Of a DNA stretch of 64,000 nucleotides, positions 8,378 to 17,614 are shown one piece after another. Made by a program: the position numbers and the translations under genes. The stretch lies in contig DATGIF010000012.1 in the NCBI GenBank assembly GCA_035295845.1, forward strand, positions 62,001 to 126,000, read 5' to 3'. This stretch comes from Palsa-892 sp035295845 (GTDB lineage Bacteria > Pseudomonadota > Alphaproteobacteria > Rhizobiales > Xanthobacteraceae). The stretch's first letter is position 1; each line of letters begins with the position of its first letter. The notes under the pieces were generated by a model. That model saw only the letters and a program-made list of their open reading frames with translations. It had not been told where the DNA came from and did no database searches.

Positions 8378-9418
8378 ATGGGTGCCGAGGCAAAACCGCA
8401 AATGCCGGGCCGGGTCGACTGGGTCGACTACGCCAAGGGCTTCTGCATCGTCATGGTGGTGATGATGCACTCGACGCTCGGCCTCGAAAAGGCCGTGGGC
8501 GAAACGAGCTGGCTCGGTGCCGTGGTCGAGTTCGCGCGCCCGTTCCGTATGCCTGATTTCTTTTTGATCTCCGGCCTGTTTCTTTCGCGCGTGATCGAGC
8601 GCGACTGGCGCGATTATCTTGACCGCAAGGTTCTGCACTTCGCCTATTTCTACGCACTGTGGGTGACGATCCAGTTCGTCTTCCGCGCGCCGGGAATCGC
8701 GGCTGAGGCAGGTGTCGCAGGCGTAATCAAGGAATTCCTGCTTGCCTTCATCGAGCCTTTCGGCACGCTGTGGTTCATCTATCTTCTGCCGATCTTTTTC
8801 GTGGTCACCAAGCTCACGCGCCGCGTGCCGCCGGTTCTGATCTTCGTCGCAGGCGCTTTGCTCGAGAGCCTGAAGATCCACACCGGCTGGACTGTGATCG
8901 ACGAATTCGCCGCGCGCTTCGTCTATTTCTTCGCCGGCTACTGGTTCGCGGCTTATGTCTTTGCGCTCGCACGCAACGTGCAGGCGCATCCGCGCTTTGC
9001 AAGCGCCGGCCTTGCGCTGTGGGCGATCGTCAACGGCGGCCTTGTCGCCGCCGGCATCTCGACGATGCCCGGCGTTTCGCTCTTTCTCGGCGGCATCGGA
9101 GCGCTCGCGGTGGTGAGCTTTTCGGCGCTGCTCGCCAAGGCAAGGTTCTTCGATCCGCTCCGCTATGCCGGCGAAAATTCGCTTGTCGTTTATCTCGCCT
9201 TCTTCCTGCCGATGGCGGCGACCCGCACGGCGCTTCTCAAGACCGACCTCATTCCCGACCTCGGCACGGCGGCGCTCATCATCACCGCCGTCGCCGCGGT
9301 CACACCGCTCTTGTTCTACCGGCTCGTGCGCGGAACCTGGGCTTCGTTTCTTTTCCACCGCCCGAATGCCTTCCGACTCGAAGGCCGGCGAGAGGCCTAT
9401 CTGCAGCCGGCCGAATAG
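8378..9418 (+). CDS. Acyltransferase 3 family membrane protein
   Basis: A 346-residue multi-pass protein of the acyltransferase 3/OpgC group, which transfer acyl groups from the cytoplasm to envelope sugars. The N-terminal signature is RVDWVDYAKGFCIVMVVMMH, with the catalytic-type histidine in the first helix, then RPFRMPDFFLISGLFLSRV. About ten hydrophobic segments follow. Upstream in-frame TTG and ATG codons exist, but the ATG at 8378 has GGGAG six bases before it and places RVDWVDYAKG close to the N-terminus as in relatives. The target glycan cannot be read from sequence. An in-frame ATG two codons earlier is an alternative. Confidence 0.85.
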   Translation: MGAEAKPQMPGRVDWVDYAKGFCIVMVVMMHSTLGLEKAVGETSWLGAVVEFARPFRMPDFFLISGLFLSRVIERDWRDYLDRKVLHFAYFYALWVTIQFVFRAPGIAAEAGVAGVIKEFLLAFIEPFGTLWFIYLLPIFFVVTKLTRRVPPVLIFVAGALLESLKIHTGWTVIDEFAARFVYFFAGYWFAAYVFALARNVQAHPRFASAGLALWAIVNGGLVAAGISTMPGVSLFLGGIGALAVVSFSALLAKARFFDPLRYAGENSLVVYLAFFLPMAATRTALLKTDLIPDLGTAALIITAVAAVTPLLFYRLVRGTWASFLFHRPNAFRLEGRREAYLQPAE

Positions 9419-9494
9419 GTCCGGCGCATCACATTTCTGAAGAGAATTCGCCGGCGGGGTTGTTTCCAACGCCGCAGTTCGCCATCTTGCGGCC

Positions 9495-12400
9495 ATGCCG
9501 CCGAAAGCGAAAGCCGCTCCAAAGCCCGCGAAAAAGACGCGCGACCACGTCTTTTTGGTCGACGGTTCTTCTTACATTTTCCGCGCCTATTTCGCGATGT
9601 TCAAAGCCGCGCAAAGCCGCGGCAAGGCGTTCACGCGCTCCGACGGTCTTCCGGTCGGCGCGGTGATGACCTTTTGCAACATGCTGTGGAAGCTCCTGCG
9701 CGACGGGCTCGAAGGCGTGAAGCCCTCGCATGTCGGCGTCGTCTTCGACTATGCCGGCGAAAGCTTCCGCAACGAAATCTACGCCCAATACAAGGCGCAT
9801 CGCGACGAGCCGCCGGAGGATCTCGTCCCGCAATTCCCCTTGATGCGTGACGCGGTGAAGGCGTTCGGCCTCACGCCGATCGAGGAGAAGGGCTTCGAGG
9901 CCGATGACCTGATCGCGACCTATGCGCGCTCGGCCCTCGCCGAGGGCGCCGACGTCACCATCGTCGCCGGCGACAAGGACATGATGCAGCTCATCCGGCC
10001 GGGGGTCGCGATGTACGACCCGATGCCCGGCCGCGAGCGCTGGATCGGGCCGAAAGAGGTGCAGGAGAAATTCGGCGTCGGTCCGGAGAAGGTCGCCGAG
10101 GTGCAGGCGCTCGCCGGCGATTCCACCGACAACGTCCCGGGCGTGCCCGGCATTGGCATCAAGACCGCGGCGGCGCTCATTCAGGAATATGGCGACCTCG
10201 AAACGCTTCTCTTCCGCGCGGGTGAAATCAAGCAGGAGAAGCGGCGGCAGTCGCTGATCGAATTTGCGGAACAGGCGCGCATTTCGAAGAAGCTCGTGCT
10301 CCTCGACGACAAGGCGCCGGTGCATATTGCACTGAAAGACTTGCACATCGATGGCGTCGAGCCCAAGCGTCTCGTCGCCTTTCTCAAGGCGATGGAATTC
10401 AACACGCTGACGAAGCGCGTGGCGGAAGCGGGCGGCGTCGATGCCGAGGCGATCGAAGCCGACGCCAAGTTGAAAGCAGGCAGCGGTGCCGCGGCGGCGC
10501 TCAAGGCGAAAGGCCGCGCCGAGATCGAGGGCAAGGAAGCGCCGGAAGAAGCTTCGCTTGGCGCCGCGCCTTCATCCGCGCCCGCAAGAGAAGCGGATGA
10601 ATTCATACCGGCCGCGCTCGTCGCTGCGCGTGCGCGCGAAGCGCACGCGAAGTTCGACCGCACGCGCTATGAGACCGTCACCGATCTCGCGCGGCTCGAC
10701 TTCTGGATCGCGAAAGCAACCGAACTCGGCGTGGTCGCGGTCGATACCGAAACCACCTCGCTCGACGCCATGCAATGCGAGCTCTGCGGCGCCTCGCTTT
10801 CGGTGGCGCCGAACGAGGCCTGCTACATTCCGTTCGGACACAAACTGTCGGACGATCTTCTGTCCGGCGGCGGCCTCGTCGCGGGGCAAATTCCGATTAA
10901 GGAAGGCTTGGCGCGGCTGAAAACGCTGCTCGAAAATCCGGCGGTGCTCAAGGTCGGACAAAACGTCAAGTTCGACTATCTCGTGCTTTCGCGCCACGGC
11001 ATCGAGACCACGCCCTTCGACGACACGATGCTGATGTCCTACGCGCTCGATGCCGGCAAAAACAGCCACGGCATGGACACGCTCTCGGAAAAACACCTTG
11101 GCCATAAGCCGATCAGCTATTCCGAGGTGACCGGCAAGGGAAAAAGCTCCGTCTGCTTCGATCGCGTGGATCTCGCGCGCGCCACCGAATACGCGGCCGA
11201 AGACGCCGACGTGACGCTCCGGCTGTGGCGGCTGTTCAAGGCGCGGCTCGTGGCCGAGGGCATGGATACGGTCTACGAGACGCTCGAGCGGCCGCTCGTG
11301 CGCGTGCTCGCCCATATGGAGAAGCGCGGCATCGCCATTGACCGCGCGCTTCTCGCCAAGCTCTCCGGCGAATTCGCGCAAACCGCCGCGCGCGCGGAAA
11401 AGGAAATCGCCAAGCTCGCGGGCGAGGATTTCAACCCCGGCAGCGCCAAGCAACTCGGCGACATCCTGTTCGGCAAGATGGGCCTGCCGGGCGGCACCAA
11501 AACCGCGACCGGCGCCTGGTCAACGCGGGCAAACGTGCTCGAAGACCTCGCCGAGGAAGGCCACGAGCTGCCGCAGAAGATCCTCGAATGGCGCTCGCTG
11601 ACGAAGCTGAAATCGACCTACACGGATGCGTTGCCCACTTTCGTCAATCCCGAAACGCACCGCGTGCATACGTCCTACGCGCTCGCCTCGACGCCGACCG
11701 GGCGGCTGTCGTCGTCCGACCCCAACCTGCAAAACATTCCGATCCGCACCGAGGAAGGACGGAAAATCCGCCGCGCCTTCGTCGCCGAAAAGGGCATGAA
11801 GCTCGTCTCCGCCGACTATTCGCAGATCGAGCTCCGGTTGCTCGCCGAGATCGCCGACATCCCGCAGCTGAAGAAGGCGTTTTCCGACGAGCTCGACATT
11901 CACGCCATGACCGCGTCCGAGATGTTCGGCGTGCCGATCAAGGGCATGCCGCCGGAAGTGCGCCGGCGCGCGAAAGCGATCAATTTCGGCATCATCTACG
12001 GCATTTCCGCCTTCGGGCTCGCCAACCAGCTCAGCATTCCGCGCGAGGAAGCGGGCGCCTACATCAAGAAATATTTCGAGCGCTTCCCCGGCATTCGCGA
12101 ATACATGGAAGAGACGAAGGCGTTCTGCAAAAAGCACGGCTACGTGACGACGCTGTTCGGCCGCCGCGCTTATTATCCCTCGATCAACGACAACAACCCC
12201 TCGATGCGCGGCTTTATGGAGCGCGCCGCCATCAACGCGCGCCTGCAAGGCACCGCCGCCGACATTATCCGCCGGGCGATGATTCGCATGGAGGGGGCGC
12301 TCGCCAAGGCGAAGCTCTCCGGCCGCATGCTTCTGCAGGTGCATGACGAGCTCGTCTTCGAGGTGCCGGAAAAAGAAGTGGAAAAGACGCTTCCCGTCAT

Positions 12401-12500
12401 CGCCAAGGTGATGATCGAGGCACCGTTGCCGGCGGTATCGCTATCGGTGCCATTGCATGTCGATGCCCGCGCGGCGGATAACTGGGACGAGGCGCATTGA
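9495..12500 (+). CDS. polA: DNA polymerase I
   Basis: A 1001-residue enzyme with three domains. The 5'-3' nuclease spans about residues 15-310 (VFLVDGSSYIFRAYFA; VAGDKDMMQL; GVPGIGIKTAAALI). An Ala-rich linker follows to about 375. The 3'-5' proofreading domain has its acidic pair at Asp417 and Glu419 in AVDTETTSLDAM. The polymerase domain has motif A at Asp774 (SADYSQIELRLLAEI), motif B in RRRAKAINFGIIYGISAFG, and motif C at Asp951 (QVHDELVFEV). All three activities appear intact. It is longer than the E. coli enzyme (928) mainly because of the linker. pyrE follows after 19 bases. Confidence 0.98.
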   Translation: MPPKAKAAPKPAKKTRDHVFLVDGSSYIFRAYFAMFKAAQSRGKAFTRSDGLPVGAVMTFCNMLWKLLRDGLEGVKPSHVGVVFDYAGESFRNEIYAQYKAHRDEPPEDLVPQFPLMRDAVKAFGLTPIEEKGFEADDLIATYARSALAEGADVTIVAGDKDMMQLIRPGVAMYDPMPGRERWIGPKEVQEKFGVGPEKVAEVQALAGDSTDNVPGVPGIGIKTAAALIQEYGDLETLLFRAGEIKQEKRRQSLIEFAEQARISKKLVLLDDKAPVHIALKDLHIDGVEPKRLVAFLKAMEFNTLTKRVAEAGGVDAEAIEADAKLKAGSGAAAALKAKGRAEIEGKEAPEEASLGAAPSSAPAREADEFIPAALVAARAREAHAKFDRTRYETVTDLARLDFWIAKATELGVVAVDTETTSLDAMQCELCGASLSVAPNEACYIPFGHKLSDDLLSGGGLVAGQIPIKEGLARLKTLLENPAVLKVGQNVKFDYLVLSRHGIETTPFDDTMLMSYALDAGKNSHGMDTLSEKHLGHKPISYSEVTGKGKSSVCFDRVDLARATEYAAEDADVTLRLWRLFKARLVAEGMDTVYETLERPLVRVLAHMEKRGIAIDRALLAKLSGEFAQTAARAEKEIAKLAGEDFNPGSAKQLGDILFGKMGLPGGTKTATGAWSTRANVLEDLAEEGHELPQKILEWRSLTKLKSTYTDALPTFVNPETHRVHTSYALASTPTGRLSSSDPNLQNIPIRTEEGRKIRRAFVAEKGMKLVSADYSQIELRLLAEIADIPQLKKAFSDELDIHAMTASEMFGVPIKGMPPEVRRRAKAINFGIIYGISAFGLANQLSIPREEAGAYIKKYFERFPGIREYMEETKAFCKKHGYVTTLFGRRAYYPSINDNNPSMRGFMERAAINARLQGTAADIIRRAMIRMEGALAKAKLSGRMLLQVHDELVFEVPEKEVEKTLPVIAKVMIEAPLPAVSLSVPLHVDARAADNWDEAH

Positions 12501-12519
12501 TTCGCTGCTGGGAACGCCG

Positions 12520-13137
12520 ATGAGCAAGCCATCGCTGTCTGCCGCCGCCAAAGCCGCGGGCGGGCGCCCGGGCACCGACCTTAAGGCCGCCCGCGCGCGG
12601 CTCCGCGACATCATCGAGAAACGCTCCTTTGGCCTCGGCGAGATCACGCTCGTCTCCGGCCGCAAGAGCAATTTCTATTTCAACCTGAAGCCCACGATGC
12701 TCGACGCCGAAGGCGCGCTCCTGCTCGCGGAACTCACGCTGGACGCGCTCGCGCCCGAGGAACTCGACTATATCGGCGGCCTCGAAATGGGCGCCGTTCC
12801 CGTCGCGAGCGCCGTCGCCGCGCTGAGCGCGCTCCGCGGCAATCCGCTGCATGCGTTTTTCGTCCGCAAGAAGCCGAAGGAGCACGGCGCGAAATTGCTG
12901 GTCGAGGGCCTGGCGCCGGGCGAGTCGCTGGAAGGCAAGCGCGTCGCCGTGATCGAGGACGTCACCACCACCGGCAGCTCGGCCTTGAAGGCCGCCGAAA
13001 CGGTGAAGGAGGCGGGGGCCGAGGTTGCGCTCGTCTTTACCATGGTCGACCGCGAGGAGGGTGCCGCCGAAGCCTTCGCCGCGGCCGGCCTCCGCTTCCG
13101 GGCCTTGTTCACCGCGGGCGAATTCCTGCGCCGTTGA
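12520..13137 (+). CDS. pyrE: Orotate phosphoribosyltransferase
   Basis: A 205-residue enzyme that joins orotate and PRPP to make orotidine monophosphate in pyrimidine synthesis. The PRPP loop is RVAVIEDVTTTGSSALKAAE and the orotate-side motif is LVSGRKSNFYFNLKP. The flexible catalytic loop is visible in FVRKKPKEHG. The frame runs 21 codons upstream into the end of polA; the ATG at 12520 avoids that overlap and begins 19 bases after the polA stop. It is probably cotranscribed with polA. Confidence 0.95.
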   Translation: MSKPSLSAAAKAAGGRPGTDLKAARARLRDIIEKRSFGLGEITLVSGRKSNFYFNLKPTMLDAEGALLLAELTLDALAPEELDYIGGLEMGAVPVASAVAALSALRGNPLHAFFVRKKPKEHGAKLLVEGLAPGESLEGKRVAVIEDVTTTGSSALKAAETVKEAGAEVALVFTMVDREEGAAEAFAAAGLRFRALFTAGEFLRR

Positions 13138-13278
13138 TCCGGCCGTTTCGCACCGCTTGCTGCGGCTGCGCGGCACTTCTTCAGCAAAAATTTACTGCAA
13201 CTTTTTCTTCCGGCTCGCGTTAATCCGGCGAGCGGGCCGAGGGGCTATTCTGCAAGCATAAGCAGGGAAGCCGAAAAC

Positions 13279-14124
13279 GTGTTCCGCGTCCTAAATCTGC
13301 GTTTCGCTCTGGTGCTCGCGGCAATGCTTGCCGTGCCTGCCTCCGCGCAGGCGGAAGGCCTCTTTGGGGCCATCCTCAACTTCTTCAGCGGTGGACATCA
13401 GACGCAGGAGCCAGCGGCACCGCCGCCCACGACACCGGGCCCGGCGCCGGTCATCCCGCTCGATCATTCCGGCCTCGGCAATCAGCCGATACCGCCAAGC
13501 CGCGGCGGTCCGCAGGTCGTCTTTTGCGTGCGCACCTGCGACGGCCGCTACTTTCCGCTGCCGCGGAACGCCGGCGGCTCGAACATGACGCCGGCCAAGA
13601 TTTGCGGCGCCATGTGCCCGACGGCAGAGACGAAAACCTACGCCGGCAACAACATCGAAACCGCGGTTGCGCCCGACGGCAGCCGCTATGCGAATCTGAA
13701 GAACGCCTTCGTCTATCGCGAGCATCTGGTCGATGGCTGCACCTGCAACGGCGGTGGCGGCGCCGGCAATGCCGCGATCGACATTTCCGCCGATCCCACG
13801 CTGCGGCCGGGCGATATCGTGGTGACGGGAAACGGCCCGATGGTGTTCAAAGGCGGCAAAGGCGGGACGGTTCAGGGCAATTTCGTGCCTGCCGCCGAGA
13901 TCCCCCGCATGTCGGCGAAATTCCGCGACAAGGTGACCGCGATCAAGGTCGCGCGGCCCGCCAACGCACCGGTCGCGAGCCCCGAAGATTTCGCGCAGGA
14001 CTTGCGGCCGACGGACGAGGCCGTCTCGCCCGCCGCCACGGCGGCGCAAATCTTCGACTTCAAGGATTTCGACGCCGCCGAACTCAGGGGTTCGATGGCG
14101 ATGGGCTACAACGGCCGGCAGTAA
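13279..14124 (+). CDS. DUF2865 domain secreted protein
   Basis: A 281-residue exported protein of unknown function. It begins with a signal peptide (MFRVLNLRFALVLAAMLAVP ending ASAQA), then a Pro-rich linker (residues about 45-75), then the DUF2865 core with VVFCVRTCDGRYFPLPRN, KICGAMCPTAETKTY and a CTCNGG stretch. The paired cysteines suggest disulfides in the periplasm. DUF2865 is common in Rhizobiales. The start is a GTG at 13279, with GGGAAG about 10 bases upstream. It converges on pckA with only 15 bases between stops. Confidence 0.83.
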   Translation: MFRVLNLRFALVLAAMLAVPASAQAEGLFGAILNFFSGGHQTQEPAAPPPTTPGPAPVIPLDHSGLGNQPIPPSRGGPQVVFCVRTCDGRYFPLPRNAGGSNMTPAKICGAMCPTAETKTYAGNNIETAVAPDGSRYANLKNAFVYREHLVDGCTCNGGGGAGNAAIDISADPTLRPGDIVVTGNGPMVFKGGKGGTVQGNFVPAAEIPRMSAKFRDKVTAIKVARPANAPVASPEDFAQDLRPTDEAVSPAATAAQIFDFKDFDAAELRGSMAMGYNGRQ

Positions 14125-14139
14125 ACGAGAGCGTTTTCC

Positions 14140-15753
14140 TCATTCCGCCGCGATGCGGACCTCGGGCGCGGCCTTGCGCACGTCGACATCGACGTGCGGC
14201 TCGAACTTGACGAAGTTCTCCTGGAACATCGCCACGAGCTTTCTCGCCGTCGCATCGAACTCGGCCTTGTCGCGCCAGGTCTTGAATGGATAGAGGAGGT
14301 GCGGCTCGACGCCGGGCACCGAGGTTGGCACCGCGAAGCCGAAATAGGGATCGGTGCGGAAGCTCGCATTCTTGAGCGAGCCATCGAGTGCGGCGGTGAG
14401 CAGCGTGCGCGTCACCTTGATCGGCATGCGGCGGCCGACGCCGAACTTTCCGCCGGTCCAGCCAGTGTTCACGAGCCAGCAATCGACGCCGTGGGCGGCG
14501 ATCAGCTCGCGCAGGAGATTGCCGTATTCGGAAGGATGGCGCGGCATGAACGGTGCGCCGAAGCAGGTCGAGAACGTCGCTTCCGGATCCTTCACGCCCT
14601 TCTCGGTGCCGGCGACCTTGGCGGTGTAGCCCGAAAGGAAGTGATACATCGCCTGCGCCGGCGTGAGCTTCGCGATCGGCGGCATCACACCGAAGGCGTC
14701 GGCGGTAAGCATGATGATATTCTTCGGATGACCCGCGCGGCCGGTGGGACTCGCATTGGGAATAAAGTCGAGCGGATAGGCGCAGCGCGTATTCTCGGTC
14801 TTGGATCCGTCGTCGAAATTGGGAATGCGCGTATCCGGGTCGATCACAACGTTTTCCATGACCGTGCCGAAACGGCGCGTGGTCGCGAAAATTTCGGGTT
14901 CGGCCTCGGCCGAGAGCTTGATCGTTTTGGCGTAACAGCCGCCCTCGAAATTGAACACGCCCTGCGGCCCCCAGCCGTGCTCGTCGTCGCCGAGCAATGT
15001 GCGATTGGGATCGGCGGAGAGCGTGGTCTTGCCGGTGCCGGAGAGGCCGAAGAAGAGCGCGGTGTCGCCGGCGGGGCCGACATTCGCCGAGCAGTGCATC
15101 GGCATCACGCTTTCGTTGGGCAGGAAATAGTTGAGCGTGGTGAAAACCGATTTCTTCATTTCGCCGGCATAGGAGGAGCCGCCGATCAGCACGATCTTCT
15201 TCGAGAAGTCGATGGCAATCACGGTCTCGGAGCGGACGCCGTGGCGTTTCGGATCGGCCTTAAAGCTCGGCAGATCCACAATGGTGAGGTCGGGCGCAAA
15301 ACTCCTGAGTTCGCCGCGCTCGGGCCGGATCAGGAGCGTGCGGATGAAGAGCGAGTGCCAGGCAAGCTCGGTATAGACGCGGGTCTTGATGCGGTAGCGA
15401 TGATCGGCGCCGCCATACAGGTCCTGCGCGAACAGCCCCTTGCCTTTGGCGTGCGCAACGAAGTCGTCATAGATCGTCTGGAACTGCTCGGGCGAAATGG
15501 CGCCGTTATTGTCCCACCACACGGTCTTTTCGGTGAGCGAGTCGCGGACGATGAACTTGTCCTTGGGGCTGCGGCCCGTGTGCACGCCGGTCTCGGCGAC
15601 GAGCGCACCGCCATAGGCGAGCTCCGCTTCGCCCGCGCGCAGCGCGTGTTCGTAAAGCGCGGGCTCCATGAGATTCCAGTGAACGGCTTTCAGTCCTGCG
15701 AAGCCAAACTTGTCAGCGCCGAATGCGCTGTTGCGGATGCCAGTTTCTTTCAC
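14140..15753 (-). CDS. pckA: Phosphoenolpyruvate carboxykinase (ATP)
   Basis: Converts oxaloacetate and ATP to phosphoenolpyruvate, the first committed step of gluconeogenesis. The protein is 537 residues from a GTG at 15751-15753, the usual length in alphaproteobacteria. The kinase-1a loop is FGLSGTGKTTLSADP, the kinase-2 region is LLGDDEHGWG, and the substrate loop is ETGVHTGRSPKDKF. A more upstream GTG at 15774 has no ribosome-binding site, whereas the chosen GTG has GAGGAAA seven bases before it. In Agrobacterium and Sinorhizobium pckA lies next to chvI and responds to ChvI; the same neighbourhood is kept here with one gene in between. Confidence 0.96.
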   Translation of the reverse strand: MKETGIRNSAFGADKFGFAGLKAVHWNLMEPALYEHALRAGEAELAYGGALVAETGVHTGRSPKDKFIVRDSLTEKTVWWDNNGAISPEQFQTIYDDFVAHAKGKGLFAQDLYGGADHRYRIKTRVYTELAWHSLFIRTLLIRPERGELRSFAPDLTIVDLPSFKADPKRHGVRSETVIAIDFSKKIVLIGGSSYAGEMKKSVFTTLNYFLPNESVMPMHCSANVGPAGDTALFFGLSGTGKTTLSADPNRTLLGDDEHGWGPQGVFNFEGGCYAKTIKLSAEAEPEIFATTRRFGTVMENVVIDPDTRIPNFDDGSKTENTRCAYPLDFIPNASPTGRAGHPKNIIMLTADAFGVMPPIAKLTPAQAMYHFLSGYTAKVAGTEKGVKDPEATFSTCFGAPFMPRHPSEYGNLLRELIAAHGVDCWLVNTGWTGGKFGVGRRMPIKVTRTLLTAALDGSLKNASFRTDPYFGFAVPTSVPGVEPHLLYPFKTWRDKAEFDATARKLVAMFQENFVKFEPHVDVDVRKAAPEVRIAAE

Positions 15754-15946
15754 GGAGCGTTTCCTCGTCGCCACCCGGGCCCAAGAAGGCCGGGACCATA
15801 ATCGCGCGACCTCGCCCTGCCAAGGGCGGCCTCAAAGCGGCCGGCGATTCTGGCCAAAACAACGGAAAATCCGAAGGAATGTTCCGCGTATGGTTATTGT
15901 GCACTGCGCTTGCCTACAAAACCGACATTGAAGCGAGCTGCCAAAT

Positions 15947-16669
15947 TTATGCCATCGCCCTCGCCTCGCCCGCGAGCTTCACCAAGATGCGCCGCAGCGC
16001 GCCCGCGTCCGCCACGCGCTCGGGAAATTCGAGCCTTCGCACACGCTCGCTGCGCGCGAGATCGCATCCTTCCGGGTCGAGCGAGACGATGCGCCAATCT
16101 CCCTCTTCGTCACCAAGCAGCCGCGTTGCATAAAGCGTGATGGCGTCGCGGTGGTCTTCGTTCATGTGGGCGATGGCGCCTTCCTCGGCCTCGATCAGAC
16201 GTTCGGCGTCGCCGAGATCGGTTAACAGCTCGCCCGGCTGTAAATCCGCGATTCGCCCAAAGCCCGCGACGAGATGCGCGCCGCTCACCCGCATCCGCCA
16301 GAAGCTGAAATCAGCGAAGCCCGCATAGGCTTCCGCAGACTGATGCCGCGCGAGGAAGCGCCGCCGCGCCGACGAATCTTCCGCCGGCGACAATTCGCCC
16401 GACAAGCTCACCCGCGCGCCTTCGAGTGGATCGCCTTCACGCGCGCCTTCGAGCAGCAGTGAGGCGCGCGAATCGCCCGTGATATTGGCCGAATGACGCG
16501 CGAGCCGCGACAAGAGGAGAATCGGCGCGCCGTCCATCGCCGCCGCCACCGTCACCAGCGACGCATACGGCGCGCCGCCCGGCATGAGCGTCGCTAGCGC
16601 CCCTTTTCCTGCTTCGCGCAGGAGGCGTTTGGCGGTCTGCGAAGGGTTAAAATCGTTCGCTGCGCGCAT
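15947..16669 (-). CDS. HugZ-like pyridoxamine-5'-phosphate-oxidase-fold protein (DUF2470)
   Basis: A 240-residue protein with an N-terminal split-barrel flavin/heme-binding fold (about residues 10-150; KGALATLMPGGAPYASLVTV, LSRLARHSANI) and a C-terminal DUF2470 part (EEGAIAHMNEDHRDAITLYA). This arrangement is shared with HugZ-type heme oxygenases and with uncharacterised PNPOx-like proteins, and sequence alone does not decide which. The ATG at 16667-16669 has AAGGGGTGA upstream. It is divergent from chvI and upstream of pckA on the same strand, separated from it by 193 bases. Confidence 0.85.
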   Translation of the reverse strand: MRAANDFNPSQTAKRLLREAGKGALATLMPGGAPYASLVTVAAAMDGAPILLLSRLARHSANITGDSRASLLLEGAREGDPLEGARVSLSGELSPAEDSSARRRFLARHQSAEAYAGFADFSFWRMRVSGAHLVAGFGRIADLQPGELLTDLGDAERLIEAEEGAIAHMNEDHRDAITLYATRLLGDEEGDWRIVSLDPEGCDLARSERVRRLEFPERVADAGALRRILVKLAGEARAMA

Positions 16670-16872
16670 CGGTCACCCCTTAATTACAATAATTTAACGC
16701 GATACCCGCGAGAGCGTGAGAAATGCCGTCTTGGCGGCCCCTTCATATATGTCTAAGTTGCGACTGGGGCGGGCAAATCAGTCGGGTCGTCACATTTCGG
16801 CCCAGACCACGAGGTTGAACCGCGTCGATTTTTCGTCACCGGCGCAACCCCCCGTGGATTTAAGGAGATGCC
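16670..16872. promoter_or_regulatory. Divergent promoter region hugZ-like / chvI
   Basis: A 203-base gap. Close to the minus-strand gene is a very AT-rich patch (TTAATTACAATAATTTAA at 16680-16697), a likely promoter core. Near the plus-strand gene the leader ends with TTTAAGGAGATGCC, a strong ribosome-binding site for chvI. I saw no frame or RNA gene. Confidence 0.45.
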
Positions 16873-17574
16873 ATGCCGACCATTGCCTTGGTCGACGACG
16901 ACCGCAACATACTCACCTCGGTCTCGATCGCGCTTGAAGCCGAAGGCTACCGCATCATGACCTACACGGACGGCGCCTCCGCGCTCGAAGGATTCAAGTC
17001 GAGCCCGCCGGATCTCGCCATCCTCGACATCAAGATGCCGCGCATGGACGGGATGGAACTCCTGCGCAAGGTCCGCCAGAAGAGCGACATGCCGATTATC
17101 TTCCTCACCTCCAAAGACGAGGAGATCGACGAATTGTTCGGCCTCAAGATGGGCGCCGACGATTTCATCCGTAAACCGTTCTCGCAGCGTCTCTTGGTCG
17201 AGCGCGTGAAGGCGGTGCTGCGCCGGAACGGCGGCAAGGACGGCCAGCCGGTGAAGGAAACGGATTCGGCGAAAATTCTCGAGCGCGGACAGTTGCGCAT
17301 GGATCCCGAACGTCACACCTGCACCTGGAAGGGCGATCAGGTCGTGCTCACCGTCACCGAATTCCTGATCCTGCAGGCGCTCGCGCAGCGGCCGGGCGTG
17401 GTCAAGAGCCGCAACGCGCTGATGGACTCGGCCTATGACGATCAGGTCTACGTCGATGATCGCACCATCGACAGCCACATCAAGCGGCTGCGGAAGAAGT
17501 TCAAGGCGGTCGACAACGATTTCGAGATGATCGAAACGCTGTACGGCGTCGGCTACCGATTCAAGGAGGCTTGA
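16873..17574 (+). CDS. chvI: Response regulator ChvI (OmpR family)
   Basis: A 233-residue two-domain regulator. The receiver domain has the acidic pocket LVDDDRN, phosphoacceptor Asp52 in LAILDIKMPRMDG, and the conserved Lys in DDFIRKPFSQ. The C-terminal winged-helix DNA-binding domain covers about residues 135-230 (VVLTVTEFLILQALAQRPG; VDDRTIDSHIKRLRKKF). It pairs with the sensor kinase ChvG 40 bases downstream. In Rhizobiales this system (also called ExoS-ChvI or BatR-BatS) responds to acid and envelope stress and controls exopolysaccharide, motility and virulence or symbiosis genes. AAGGAG precedes the ATG. Confidence 0.96.
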   Translation: MPTIALVDDDRNILTSVSIALEAEGYRIMTYTDGASALEGFKSSPPDLAILDIKMPRMDGMELLRKVRQKSDMPIIFLTSKDEEIDELFGLKMGADDFIRKPFSQRLLVERVKAVLRRNGGKDGQPVKETDSAKILERGQLRMDPERHTCTWKGDQVVLTVTEFLILQALAQRPGVVKSRNALMDSAYDDQVYVDDRTIDSHIKRLRKKFKAVDNDFEMIETLYGVGYRFKEA

Positions 17575-17614
17575 AGCGGCGCCGCTCTTTCCGGCGCTGC
17601 TTAACCCACGCAAC

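Noticed and set aside
14194..15801. 535-codon open frame opposite pckA
   Set aside because: Shadow of pckA on the other strand with no domain and no ribosome-binding site.
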